Source: a virus. From it: a DNA stretch of 24,503 nt. Positions 7,784-15,635 of this stretch are shown here, one piece after another. Each line of letters begins with the position of its first letter. Position 1 is the first letter of the stretch. The notes under the pieces were generated by a model. The model did no database searches and was not told the DNA's origin. It saw only the letters and a program-made list of their open reading frames with translations. The stretch spans positions 1 through 24,503 of the IMG/VR virus record IMGVR_UViG_3300021365_000107; one strand, written 5' to 3'. Position numbers and translations under genes: made by a program.

Positions 7784-10064
7784 TTAAAATATTTATAACT
7801 TTATTATATACTTGGTCTACTGTTATTGATTTCTGACAAATATGTTGGTCTTTAGTTCCTTTATTTTTAGGGCACCAATCCCAATCACCAGCATCAAAAG
7901 TATAATCTTTACTTACCCAACAATTATTACATACAGAATTATTTTCGATTTTAGTTAAGTAACTAGTAAATTCATAACCATAGGGGATAAAATTATTAAT
8001 CATTACTGTTTCTTTATTTAAAGCCCAATTAACCCAAGATAAACCTGATCCTAATCCTATAAATAAATCTGCGTGATGGAGGTAATTAAATGTTTTATCC
8101 CAATTTAATTTTTGTTTATTAATTATATTAGTTCCTTTAAATCCTTCATAAGATAAATTAACTATTTTATATCCTTTTTTATGCAATTTTTTTGCTAGTT
8201 CTCTCCAATTTTGATAAGGCCATTCTTTTAAACCTGCTGTTGATTTAGGTCCTATACAAATATATTTTCCTTTTATAGGTCTTTTACCTGGGGTGAAATT
8301 GACACCTTTATTAATTTCTTTATATGGTAAACCTAATATATCTGTAATAGTCTGAATTAAAGGGATAGTATTAGGGGAATTTGGGTTTTTAAAACCTTCA
8401 TCCCATTTTTTATTATTTTTAAACCATCCTATTGTATAATGAGCATAAGCCTCAACATTGGAATTGGGTTGTACAAACTTAATATTTTTATATGCTTCCA
8501 AGTTTTCAAACCACTCATTGTGAAAAGTTGAAGCTATTATTTCACATTTATGTTTATTTTGAAATTCTAAAATTTGGGGTACCCATGCTAAAGTATCACC
8601 TACTGATTTTGAATCTAATGATATTTTAACAACTTTATTTTTTAAATTTAATTTATGTACTATTTCTCCATTAATTTTAATAATCCAGGGAATATAATAT
8701 TGTTTACTACACGTAGTCCACATATTATTTGTAATAGTAGAAGAATGGATAACTTTATCATTTCGTGAATCAATAAACTCTACAAAATATTTTTTATTTT
8801 TAGTACCATAAGTTTGAACTTTAGGTCCTTCACCAAAACTTATTTCTACTTTATTTTCAGGAAGATTATTATATAATCTATCAATTTCTATACTTGCTAG
8901 TTTTGCAGCTCTTTCCCAAGTAAATTTATCTCTTATTTCTTTAGATTCTTTTAATGCTTGTTTTTTATGTCTATCATAATTTTTATAAGCATCCCTCATT
9001 ACTTTTTTTAAGTCTTCATAATCAGGAGTATAAAATTCACCTGTCATATCAGATTGAGAGAATGTACTATATTCACCCATTATAGCGGGTTTTTTACCTG
9101 TTATTTTAACAGGTAATCCTTTACCTTCTGCAAATTGTAATTGGGCACTACAGTTAGAATAAATAGAAGGTGTACCACATGCCATTGCTTCTATTAAAGG
9201 TAAATTCCACCCTTCAGCACGAGCACAGGATAGAAATACATGACCCTTTTGTAAATATTTTACATAGTCTTCTCTAGAAGGAAAATGTTTAATTTTTAAT
9301 CTAGGATCTAAAAGTTTATAATGTTTTAATCTATTTTCAGTAGTCTCTAATTTATCCTTTGCAAATCTATTGTCTATAGATAAAACTAAATCTATAGGTT
9401 CATCTTCTCCAAATTCTTCTAAAAACGCTTCTATTATTTCTTTAGTAGATTTTCTATAATCCCATCTACCAAAATGGACAAATTTAAACCTACCATCATC
9501 ATATTCAGGTAAAGTTACATCTGGGTTTGGGTGGAAGATGTTGGAATCAACAGCCTCTGGTATTACTTTTATTTTATCCTCAGGCATTCCTTGCTCTATA
9601 TTGCATTGTTTTTGCCATTCTGAAGGTACCCATAATTGTTCATATTCTTTTAATTTATCAAAGAAATAATCAGGGTATCGAGTTGTTTCCCATACTGTGT
9701 ATCCTATCTTTGGACCTTTATAGTCTTGGTAAAAATAATGGTGATTTACTTCAGCTAAAATTATATTAAGATCAGGGGTAAAAACATTTGGGTAATTTTG
9801 ATAAATTGGAAAATCATTTAATTGATGTTCATTATTAAAATATGTTTGTTGATCTAGAAAAATTTTATCAGAAGTTGTTAAATATTCTTCTTTATTAAAG
9901 GGTTCGTCTTCTAAACCTTTCCAATGTTTACCAACAGTAAAATTTCTAACTTTTATTTTATATGTTTTAGATATTTCTCTAAAAAAATCTCTAGTATGGT
10001 TATTAAATCCTGTTGTTCCTATATAACAACTATGGAGATGTAATTTTGGTTTTTTATCTAACAT
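7776..10064 (-). CDS. Bifunctional GT4 glycosyltransferase fused to a BAHT-type protein O-heptosyltransferase domain
   Basis: This 762-residue protein has two parts. Residues 1-400 are a GT4 (GT-B fold) glycosyltransferase: HFGRWDYRKSTKEIIEAF (197-214) and the E-x7-E motif in AEGWNLPLIEAMACGTPS (Glu284, Glu292). Residues about 425-762 match the bacterial autotransporter heptosyltransferase family (Aah, TibC). The evidence is a strand-loop-strand N-terminal section, GDTLAWVP (489-496), GLSWVNWAL (674-682), and four cysteines spaced C712-x2-C715-x15-C731-x11-C743, like the iron-binding finger described for TibC, followed by SITVDQV. Characterised BAHT enzymes transfer heptose from ADP-heptose to serines of repetitive adhesins. 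Here the nearest repetitive Ser-rich proteins are the collagen-like fibres encoded upstream. The gene starts 2 nt after the GT9-like gene. The domain calls are good; the substrate is inferred. Confidence 0.85.
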   Translation of the reverse strand: MLDKKPKLHLHSCYIGTTGFNNHTRDFFREISKTYKIKVRNFTVGKHWKGLEDEPFNKEEYLTTSDKIFLDQQTYFNNEHQLNDFPIYQNYPNVFTPDLNIILAEVNHHYFYQDYKGPKIGYTVWETTRYPDYFFDKLKEYEQLWVPSEWQKQCNIEQGMPEDKIKVIPEAVDSNIFHPNPDVTLPEYDDGRFKFVHFGRWDYRKSTKEIIEAFLEEFGEDEPIDLVLSIDNRFAKDKLETTENRLKHYKLLDPRLKIKHFPSREDYVKYLQKGHVFLSCARAEGWNLPLIEAMACGTPSIYSNCSAQLQFAEGKGLPVKITGKKPAIMGEYSTFSQSDMTGEFYTPDYEDLKKVMRDAYKNYDRHKKQALKESKEIRDKFTWERAAKLASIEIDRLYNNLPENKVEISFGEGPKVQTYGTKNKKYFVEFIDSRNDKVIHSSTITNNMWTTCSKQYYIPWIIKINGEIVHKLNLKNKVVKISLDSKSVGDTLAWVPQILEFQNKHKCEIIASTFHNEWFENLEAYKNIKFVQPNSNVEAYAHYTIGWFKNNKKWDEGFKNPNSPNTIPLIQTITDILGLPYKEINKGVNFTPGKRPIKGKYICIGPKSTAGLKEWPYQNWRELAKKLHKKGYKIVNLSYEGFKGTNIINKQKLNWDKTFNYLHHADLFIGLGSGLSWVNWALNKETVMINNFIPYGYEFTSYLTKIENNSVCNNCWVSKDYTFDAGDWDWCPKNKGTKDQHICQKSITVDQVYNKVINILNG

Positions 10065-10066
10065 TT

Positions 10067-10942
10067 TTATTGATTTAAGGAGGAGGTTATTTTATCTATA
10101 TCAAATACTTCATTCAAATCATTATAAGGAATTGAGTGTATATTTTCAGATAAAAAAGTTGGATTATAAATTTTAGAAGTATAATCTGGTTCTTTAGTAA
10201 AGGGTTCAGCTATTATGTTATTATGTATTTTATAACCAAATATTTCCGGTTTAGTTGTAACCCAACATACTGTTGATTTTAAATTTAAAGCAGCAGCCAT
10301 ATGTTGTGTAAAAGAATCTATAAGTAATCTTTTATCAGACATTTGTAATAATATTGCTATGCTTCTATACCCATCTAAAGCTTGAAGAGTATTCTCATAT
10401 ACTATTTGGTCCTTCCTCTTAATGTGAATTATTAAATGAGATTCTTTATAATATTCTATTATTTGTTTTATAATGGGTGTTGGGATATCTCTTGTCCAAG
10501 TATATTGATACCCAAGTCCTTCTGGACCACCATGGGGGTGGATTGTTAAAATAGGTTTATCTTTAAGATAATAAGGAGAAAAATAATCTATCTCAGGTTG
10601 AGTTAAATATATTTGAGGTTGTTCATTATTATAATTTAACCCTAAAATTTTACACCAAGTTTTAAGTAAATTTATAGGTTTCTCTGTTATAAAGTCTGTA
10701 TCTTTATAAGGTTCAGTAGCAAAAACTTTACAATCTTTATCTTTAATATATTTAAGATATAAACCATTTAGTTGGCCAATTTGATGTACTGCAAATACAT
10801 AGGGGTTGTTTAAAAATACATCTGTATAAGATGTTACTACTATTAAATTAGAATTTTTATATTGTTTTTTTATTACTTTTATCATGGCAGTTGCCATAAT
10901 GCTTTTACCTAGACCACCATCTATTTGGAAAATAATATTCAT
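10067..10942 (-). CDS. GT9-like (heptosyltransferase-like) glycosyltransferase
   Basis: The 291 residues match the GT9 layout (GT-B fold, as in lipopolysaccharide heptosyltransferases). There is a glycine-rich N-terminal loop GGLGKS (9-14) followed by a helix and VVTSYTDVFLNNPYV, then IHPHGG (134-139). The C-terminal nucleotide-sugar region is LLIDSFTQHMAAALNL (206-221), with the Asp-Ser-x3-His arrangement, followed by TKPEIFGY. It is somewhat shorter than typical GT9 enzymes. It is the first gene of the tightly coupled glycan cassette; the next gene starts 2 nt after its stop. No recurring late motif lies before it, so it may be read through from the fibre genes. Donor and acceptor are unknown. 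Confidence 0.75.
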   Translation of the reverse strand: MNIIFQIDGGLGKSIMATAMIKVIKKQYKNSNLIVVTSYTDVFLNNPYVFAVHQIGQLNGLYLKYIKDKDCKVFATEPYKDTDFITEKPINLLKTWCKILGLNYNNEQPQIYLTQPEIDYFSPYYLKDKPILTIHPHGGPEGLGYQYTWTRDIPTPIIKQIIEYYKESHLIIHIKRKDQIVYENTLQALDGYRSIAILLQMSDKRLLIDSFTQHMAAALNLKSTVCWVTTKPEIFGYKIHNNIIAEPFTKEPDYTSKIYNPTFLSENIHSIPYNDLNEVFDIDKITSSLNQ

Positions 10943-11000
10943 TTATAACTTTTTTATTTAAAACCAATATACGTAAACTATTTATCTACTCCACATTATA

Positions 11001-11711
11001 TTACACTCCTATTATTTCAGATATATCAGATTTAGATATATCAATTACTTTTGTATATTTACTATTAGGTATCCCAATTATGTCATTGCCATATGAAGGA
11101 GCAGAGTGTGTTATAAATAATTGTGGGAATACTGTTGTACTAGCAAATTGAATACCTCCTAGTAAATCTTGGGGTAAAAGCATTTCTGTATTAGTATAAT
11201 CAAAACTACCACCTACAACTACTAAATTAAGATAGTTATTACTATTAGCATCAGAAATTGCTGTTGCATTCAACGTGATAGTATTTGTTGATGTGGACCA
11301 AACGTGGTTTGAAGCATTATAAGGAGTAGGAAGAAGACCATTTGTGGTAGTCCAATTATTAAAGTCTGTATTAACATATGCACTTCCACCACTAGTACCA
11401 AAAGCTGTACTTTTTGCAACTCTAGTATTATAACCTCCATTTGTAGCTCCTTGTATTTTTAAATCTATAGCAGTAATAGTATCAGTTATGGTTGAAGTAT
11501 CGAAAAAGAAAAATGCTCTATTTAATCGATAAGCACCTCCTTTTGGACCTGAACTATATAATTCTCTAATAGCTGAAGTATTATTTGATTGAAATGTAGT
11601 ATAATTAACATGTATAGCAGAAGAAGTAGCATCTCTAGCTGCCGACCAACTAGATTTAGTACCAGATTGAGCTGCTGTTTGTTTACCTGCATTTATAGTT
11701 GTTGTAGACAT
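11001..11711 (-). CDS. Beta-rich probable virion appendage protein
   Basis: This is a 236-residue Ser/Thr/Asn-rich protein with strong beta propensity and no signal peptide. Residues about 60-90 contain RLNRAFFFFDTS followed by alternating hydrophobics (ITAIDLKIQG), reminiscent of jelly-roll surface or carbohydrate-binding domains. The C-terminus ends in short similar units, IIGIPNSK and ISEIIGV, a pattern I associate with phage structural proteins. It starts 15 nt after the giant fibre gene with no promoter motif between, so the two are probably co-transcribed. It could be a tip or adhesin partner of the fibre. Family membership is not certain. Confidence 0.7.
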   Translation of the reverse strand: MSTTTINAGKQTAAQSGTKSSWSAARDATSSAIHVNYTTFQSNNTSAIRELYSSGPKGGAYRLNRAFFFFDTSTITDTITAIDLKIQGATNGGYNTRVAKSTAFGTSGGSAYVNTDFNNWTTTNGLLPTPYNASNHVWSTSTNTITLNATAISDANSNNYLNLVVVGGSFDYTNTEMLLPQDLLGGIQFASTTVFPQLFITHSAPSYGNDIIGIPNSKYTKVIDISKSDISEIIGV

Positions 11712-11726
11712 ATTTTAAAATGATTT

Positions 11727-14700
11727 TTAAGCTCTTTTAACCCAAGTGTTATCTGGGTGTAAATAAATCTTTCCATTTTCAATACTATAACCTATTACCC
11801 TAGCTATATCCCCATTACCTGTAGGTGCAGAGGTAGATACCTCTCCAGCAGTAGATCCAATATATAAAGGAACACCATATGAATTTGGAAAAGCAGAAAA
11901 TTTAGCAAATCCTCTAATTAGAACTCCACTACCAGCACTAGTACCTAAAGCTATTCCTAACATTCCTTTAGCATTATCTTCAGTATCGCTTTCTGCTAAT
12001 TTCCAATTAAGAGCAGATAATGCACTAAAACTAACAACAAGATCTCCTGCTGCAATACTACCATTAATAGTACTAAAGGTACCAAAGGTTACTATTTCTC
12101 CAACAGTTTCATTAGCACTTGCTGGTTCTTCGTACTCAATATAACCATCAATATTTAATATACTACCATCAAATAATAAATTTGCTTCAGCATTTACTGA
12201 TCCAGCAATACCAGTAGCTGTTATTACTCTATTATCACCATTATTTCCAATAGTAGCAGCACCACTTGTTCCACTTGAACCTGATGAACCTGAATTACCA
12301 GATGTTCCTGAGGATCCAGAAGAACCTGATGTACCTGATGAACCACTTGAACCTGAAGTTCCTGAAGATCCTGAACTACCTGAGTTACCAGATGTACCTG
12401 ATGTCCCTGAAGAACCTGAAGAACCACTAATACCTGATGAACCTGAACTACCTGAGTTACCAGATGTACCTGATGTCCCTGAAGAACCACTTGAGCCGGA
12501 TACTCCGGAAGAACCACTTGAGCCTGAATTACCACTTGTTCCAGAAGTACCACTTGTTCCATCTGCTCCTGATGTTCCCGAAGAACCACTTGAACCCGAA
12601 TTACCTGATGTCCCTGAAGAACCACTTGAGCCTGATACTCCGGAAGAACCACTAGAACCTGAATTACCACTTGTTCCTGAAGTACCTGAATTACCAGATG
12701 TTCCTGAAGATCCAGAAGAACCCGATGTACCTGAATTACCGGATGTACCACTTGAGCCTGAACTTCCTGAAGTTCCTGATGAGCCTGATGAACCTGAAGT
12801 ACCACTTGTTCCATCTGCTCCTGATGTTCCCGAAGAACCACTTGAACCTGAATTACCAGATGTTCCTGAAGAACCAGATGAACCACTTGTTCCTGAAGAT
12901 CCTGAGGTACCACTTGTTCCTGAGTTACCACTTGTTCCTGAAGAACCTGATGAACCTGATACACCACTTGATCCACTTGAGCCTGAAGTTCCTGATGTAC
13001 CACTTGTTCCAGAAGATCCACTTGAGCCTGACACTCCAGAAGAACCACTTGAGCCTGAATTTCCTGAAGTTCCGGATGTACCTGAATTTCCAGATGTTCC
13101 TGAAGAACCAGATGAACCACTAGTTCCAGAAGAACCTGATGAACCTGAAGTTCCTGAAGTCCCTGAAGTTCCACTTGTTCCTGAATTACCACTTGTTCCT
13201 GATGAACCACTTGAACCTGAAGTTCCTGATGAACCACTAGTACCAGATGAACCACTAGTACCAGATGAACCACTTGAACCTGAAGTACCATCGTCACCTC
13301 TATCACCTGTTGTTACAAATGATGCTATAATATCTTCATTATTTGTTAAAGCATTACCCCCTTGTGCTTCAAATATTATTGTAAATTGCCACCAAGATCC
13401 TTGATCAACTAATTCATCAATAGCAAATAATATAAAATCAGAGGGATCATCTTTATCTGATAATCTCATATGACCTTTTATAGCTGAGGTTGAAGAATCT
13501 ATTGTTTCAAAAAATGATTGAACAGAATTTCCATCATCATCAGTTTCACTAATCGCCGATATAGTTGCAGAAGTTTGTGTTGCATTATTTAATCTTACTT
13601 TACCCGAACCTGGGTTTGATATTGTAGTAGAAACATTAAAAGTATAGTCAAATGTAGCACCACCAAAGTTACCATCTTGTCCTGATGTACCCGATGAACC
13701 TGAAGAGCCGCTTGTACCAGATGAACCACTTGTACCTGAAGAACCTGAAGTTCCACTTGTTCCTGAGTTACCAGATGTACCTGATGAACCACTTGAACCT
13801 GAAGTACCACTTGTTCCTGAGGATCCACTTGAACCTGAATTACCTGATGTACCTGATGAACCACTTGAACCTGAAGTACCAGATGTACCACTTGAGCCTG
13901 AACTTCCTGAATTTCCTGATGAGCCTGATGAACCCGAAGTTCCAGATGTTCCTGATGAACCATCTGCTCCCGAAGTTCCTGATGAACCACTTGAACCTGA
14001 AGTTCCTGAAGAACCTGAAGTTCCACTTGTTCCTGAATCTCCAGATGTACCTGATGAACCAGATGAACCTGAAGAACCAGATGAACCACTTGAACCTGAT
14101 ACACCACTTGATCCACTGGATCCTGATGTACCTGATGTTCCTGATGTTCCTGATGTTCCTGAATTTCCAGATGTACCTGATGAACCACTTGAACCCGAAG
14201 TTCCAGATGTACCTGATGAACCATCTGCTCCTGATGTCCCTGAAGAACCTGAAGAGCCATCTGCTCCAGAAGTCCCAGATGTTCCTGATGAACCTGAAGA
14301 ACCTGAATTACCTGATGTACCTGATGAACCACTTGAACCCGAAGTTCCAGATGTTCCTGATGAACCATCTGCTCCTGATGTCCCTGAAGAACCTGAAGAG
14401 CCATCTGCTCCAGAAGTCCCAGATGTTCCTGATGAACCTGAAGAACCTGAATTACCTGATGTACCTGATGAACCACTTGAACCCGAAGTTCCTGATGTAC
14501 CCGATGAACCATCTGCTCCTGAAGTTCCAGATGTTCCTGAAGACCCTGATGAGCCTGAATTACCCGATGTACCAGATGAACCACTTGAACCTGAAGTACC
14601 ACTTGATCCAGATGAACCTGAAGTTCCTGATGTACCTGATGAACCGTCTGCTCCTGAAGTTCCTGAAGATCCTGAACTACCTGAATTACCAGATGTACCG

Positions 14701-15104
14701 GATGTCCCTGAAGTACCATCTGCTCCTGAAGTACCTGAAGTACCACTTGATCCACTTGAACCTGAAGTTCCTGATGTTCCAGAAGAACCATCTGCCCCCG
14801 AAGTACCTGAAGTACCATCTACTCCTGAAGTTCCTGAAGAACCTGAAGAACCTGAAGAACCTGAAGTTCCTGAAGATCCAGATGAACCACTAGTACCTGA
14901 TGAACCACTTGATCCAGAAGTACCTGAACTCCCAGAAGAACCTGATGTACCACTAGATGCAGCATTTTCTCTGGTACCTACTGTACCATCACTATTTATT
15001 ACTAGGGTTGTTTCTTCAGATCCTTGGGTTGAAAGACCTGTTAATTTTATTTCATTCAGCTCAGCGTTACTACCACTGGTAATTACTTTTTTCCAATTTG
15101 GCAT
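11727..15104 (-). CDS. Giant collagen-like fibre protein with Gly-Ser/Thr-Ser repeats
   Basis: The protein has 1125 residues. Residues 1-51 form a small N-terminal module (NWKKVITSGSNAEL to VGTRENAASS) almost shared with the 395-residue fibre. Residues about 52-475 and 603-950 are Gly-X-Y triplets where Y is almost always Ser (sometimes Asp) and X is Ser, Thr, Asn, Ala, Val, Ile or Asp. No proline appears in these tracts. Residues about 476-602 are a globular insert (FDYTFNVSTTISNPGSGKV onwards). Residues about 951-1125 are a globular C-terminus with NLLFDGSILNIDG, DIARVIGY and NGKIYLHPDNTWV. Collagen-like triplets in phage fibres usually make elongated trimers. The extremely dense Ser/Thr content and the downstream glycosyltransferases suggest it may be glycosylated. 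It has a promoter-like motif and a structured leader. Confidence 0.9.
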   Translation of the reverse strand: MPNWKKVITSGSNAELNEIKLTGLSTQGSEETTLVINSDGTVGTRENAASSGTSGSSGSSGTSGSSGSSGTSGSSGSSGTSGSSGSSGSSGTSGVDGTSGTSGADGSSGTSGTSGSSGSSGTSGTSGADGTSGTSGTSGNSGSSGSSGTSGADGSSGTSGTSGSSGSSGTSGSSGSSGTSGNSGSSGSSGTSGTSGADGSSGTSGTSGSSGSSGTSGNSGSSGSSGTSGTSGADGSSGSSGTSGADGSSGTSGTSGSSGSSGTSGNSGSSGSSGTSGTSGADGSSGSSGTSGADGSSGTSGTSGSSGSSGTSGNSGTSGTSGTSGTSGSSGSSGVSGSSGSSGSSGSSGSSGTSGDSGTSGTSGSSGTSGSSGSSGTSGADGSSGTSGTSGSSGSSGNSGSSGSSGTSGTSGSSGSSGTSGNSGSSGSSGTSGTSGSSGSSGTSGNSGTSGTSGSSGTSGSSGTSGSSGSSGTSGQDGNFGGATFDYTFNVSTTISNPGSGKVRLNNATQTSATISAISETDDDGNSVQSFFETIDSSTSAIKGHMRLSDKDDPSDFILFAIDELVDQGSWWQFTIIFEAQGGNALTNNEDIIASFVTTGDRGDDGTSGSSGSSGTSGSSGTSGSSGTSGSSGSSGTSGNSGTSGTSGTSGTSGSSGSSGTSGSSGSSGTSGNSGTSGTSGNSGSSGSSGVSGSSGSSGTSGTSGTSGSSGSSGVSGSSGSSGTSGNSGTSGTSGSSGTSGSSGSSGTSGNSGSSGSSGTSGADGTSGTSGSSGSSGTSGSSGSSGTSGNSGTSGSSGSSGTSGNSGTSGTSGNSGSSGSSGVSGSSGSSGTSGNSGSSGSSGTSGADGTSGTSGTSGNSGSSGSSGVSGSSGSSGTSGTSGNSGSSGSSGISGSSGSSGTSGTSGNSGSSGSSGTSGSSGSSGTSGSSGSSGTSGNSGSSGSSGTSGAATIGNNGDNRVITATGIAGSVNAEANLLFDGSILNIDGYIEYEEPASANETVGEIVTFGTFSTINGSIAAGDLVVSFSALSALNWKLAESDTEDNAKGMLGIALGTSAGSGVLIRGFAKFSAFPNSYGVPLYIGSTAGEVSTSAPTGNGDIARVIGYSIENGKIYLHPDNTWVKRA
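12256..13296 (-). repeat. Second Gly-X-Y coding repeat tract of the giant fibre
   Basis: About 115 nine-base units encode Gly-X-Ser/Asp triplets, bounded by the GDRGDDG start at about 13290 and the C-terminal domain near 12256. It includes a 47-base stretch repeated exactly 72 bases apart (12370-12416 and 12442-12488). Synonymous Ser and Gly codons are mixed, so most units are not identical at DNA level. Confidence 0.9.
13680..14952 (-). repeat. First Gly-X-Y coding repeat tract of the giant fibre
   Basis: About 140 nine-base units encode mainly Gly-Ser-Ser and Gly-Thr-Ser, with scattered Gly-Ala-Asp and Gly-Asn-Ser. Long open frames in the other five frames across this tract are a by-product of the periodicity. 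Confidence 0.9.
14161..14484 (-). repeat. 144-bp tandem duplication inside the fibre repeat tract
   Basis: Copies 14161-14304 and 14305-14448 differ at only three positions (14166, 14169 and 14211 compared with their partners), and the identity runs on about 36 bases into a third, diverging copy. Each unit encodes 16 triplets (48 residues). This is much more similar than the surrounding repeats, so it is probably a recent expansion. Confidence 0.9.
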
Positions 15105-15124
15105 ATCAATTTATTATTAGGTTG

Positions 15125-15160
15125 GTTACACAAAGTGCCCACTTCCCCGAAGGGCCGTAA
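15125..15160 (-). promoter_or_regulatory. GC-rich structured leader of the giant fibre gene
   Basis: Between the promoter-like motif and the ATG is a 60-nt leader holding an island far richer in G/C than its surroundings. On the minus strand it can fold with TTAC pairing GTAA and GCCC pairing GGGC, or alternatively CCC-TTCG-GGG plus CAC-TTT-GTG. It lacks a U-tract, so it does not look like a terminator. Confidence 0.35.
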
Positions 15161-15165
15161 TATCC

Positions 15166-15177
15166 ATTATAAATATG
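15166..15177 (-). promoter_or_regulatory. Promoter-like late motif upstream of the giant fibre gene
   Basis: The minus strand reads CATATTTATAAT, 61 bases before the ATG at 15104, leaving the longest leader among the fibre genes. Confidence 0.5.
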
Positions 15178-15193
15178 TTTTAAATTTTCCCTA

Positions 15194-15382
15194 TTAACTA
15201 GGAGATGAAGGGATAATTTCTTTATCCTCTAATTGTTGCTCAATAGTTTCAATTTTTTGATTTAGCTTTACTTGTATAGTACCTATAAAAATAGCATCAA
15301 TACCTGTAATAGGAATAAAATCAGTAGATTTCCTAAGAGCACGTAATTCTCTTAAAGATAAATTTGTTAAATTATAAGACAT
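15194..15382 (-). CDS. Small unknown protein between the two fibre genes
   Basis: This 62-residue protein starts with ATG 2 nt after the stop of the preceding small gene, suggesting translational coupling. It contains a basic helical N-terminal half (NLTNLSLRELRALRKS), a hydrophobic middle (FIPITGIDAIFIGTIQV) and a helical end (LNQKIETIEQQLEDKE), possibly a short coiled coil. I recognise no family. Its place between two collagen-like fibre genes would suit a fibre assembly factor, but that is only inference. Confidence 0.6.
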   Translation of the reverse strand: MSYNLTNLSLRELRALRKSTDFIPITGIDAIFIGTIQVKLNQKIETIEQQLEDKEIIPSSPS

Positions 15383-15384
15383 AA

Positions 15385-15597
15385 CTATATTTTTTTAATT
15401 TTTTTATATTTTTCTTGCATCTTTAAAGTTAGATTGTAAAGTGTTTCTACATATTCTCCTTTAAATAAACTATTTTTAATAGTAAGTAAAATTAATTCAA
15501 TTTCATTTTCTGTTAACTCAACATTATGAGTTAAAGAAGTACCCACTTTATCAGTAGGTACTCCTTTTATTTCAACTTTGTTAGATTTAAACCCCAT
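15385..15597 (-). CDS. Small unknown protein after the 395-residue fibre gene
   Basis: From the ATG at 15597 this is 70 residues. A TTG at 15624 in the same frame would add nine residues of AT-encoded MLLKKLKSF. I prefer ATG, with an A-rich leader like its neighbours, but the longer form is possible. The protein has a Lys-rich N-terminus, an acidic stretch ELTENEIELILLTIKNSLF and a basic C-terminal helix ending KKIKKI. No family is recognised. A partial promoter-like match, GATATTTATATT (15645-15656), overlaps the end of the upstream gene. Confidence 0.6.
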   Translation of the reverse strand: MGFKSNKVEIKGVPTDKVGTSLTHNVELTENEIELILLTIKNSLFKGEYVETLYNLTLKMQEKYKKIKKI

Positions 15598-15635
15598 AAA
15601 ACTTTTTAATTTTTTTAATAACAATTTTTTACTTT

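Noticed and set aside
7784-7800. Sense-strand TATAAATA just upstream of the GT-A/PIG-L gene, matching the T4 late promoter
   Set aside because: It lies within the last codons of the preceding gene (Val-Ile-Asn-Ile), is the only clear sense-orientation octamer alone at a start, and is likely to be chance in AT-rich DNA. A related GTTATAAATG before 10942 is equally uncertain.
5392-10942. Glycan genes as phage DNA glucosyltransferases as in T4
   Set aside because: The recognisable domains are GT9, GT4, BAHT and PIG-L types rather than T4 alpha- or beta-glucosyltransferases, and no hydroxymethyl-cytosine gene is visible in this window. DNA modification cannot be excluded from the window alone.
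13285-13300. Arg-Gly-Asp within GDRGDDG at the start of the second repeat tract
   Set aside because: It is explained by collagen-style triplets GDR-GDD. A cell-adhesion meaning has no support in a phage of bacteria.
12224-14893. Several long open frames on both strands across the collagen-like repeats (for example 13595-14818 minus, 13685-14893 plus, 12224-13306 minus)
   Set aside because: They arise because a 9-base period without stop codons in one frame tends to keep other frames open. The products are low-complexity Leu/Gln/Val/His or Met/Leu/Asn/His strings, while the Gly-X-Y frame has coherent non-repeat domains at both ends and in the middle.
12256-14952. Repeat tract as a possible CRISPR array or integrated satellite
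   Set aside because: The period is 9 bases in a single coding frame, with no spacer-repeat alternation and no cas genes.
15178-15200. Possible terminator after the 62-residue gene (CCTA-GTTAA-TAGG)
   Set aside because: Only a 4-bp stem and no proper U-tract on the minus strand.
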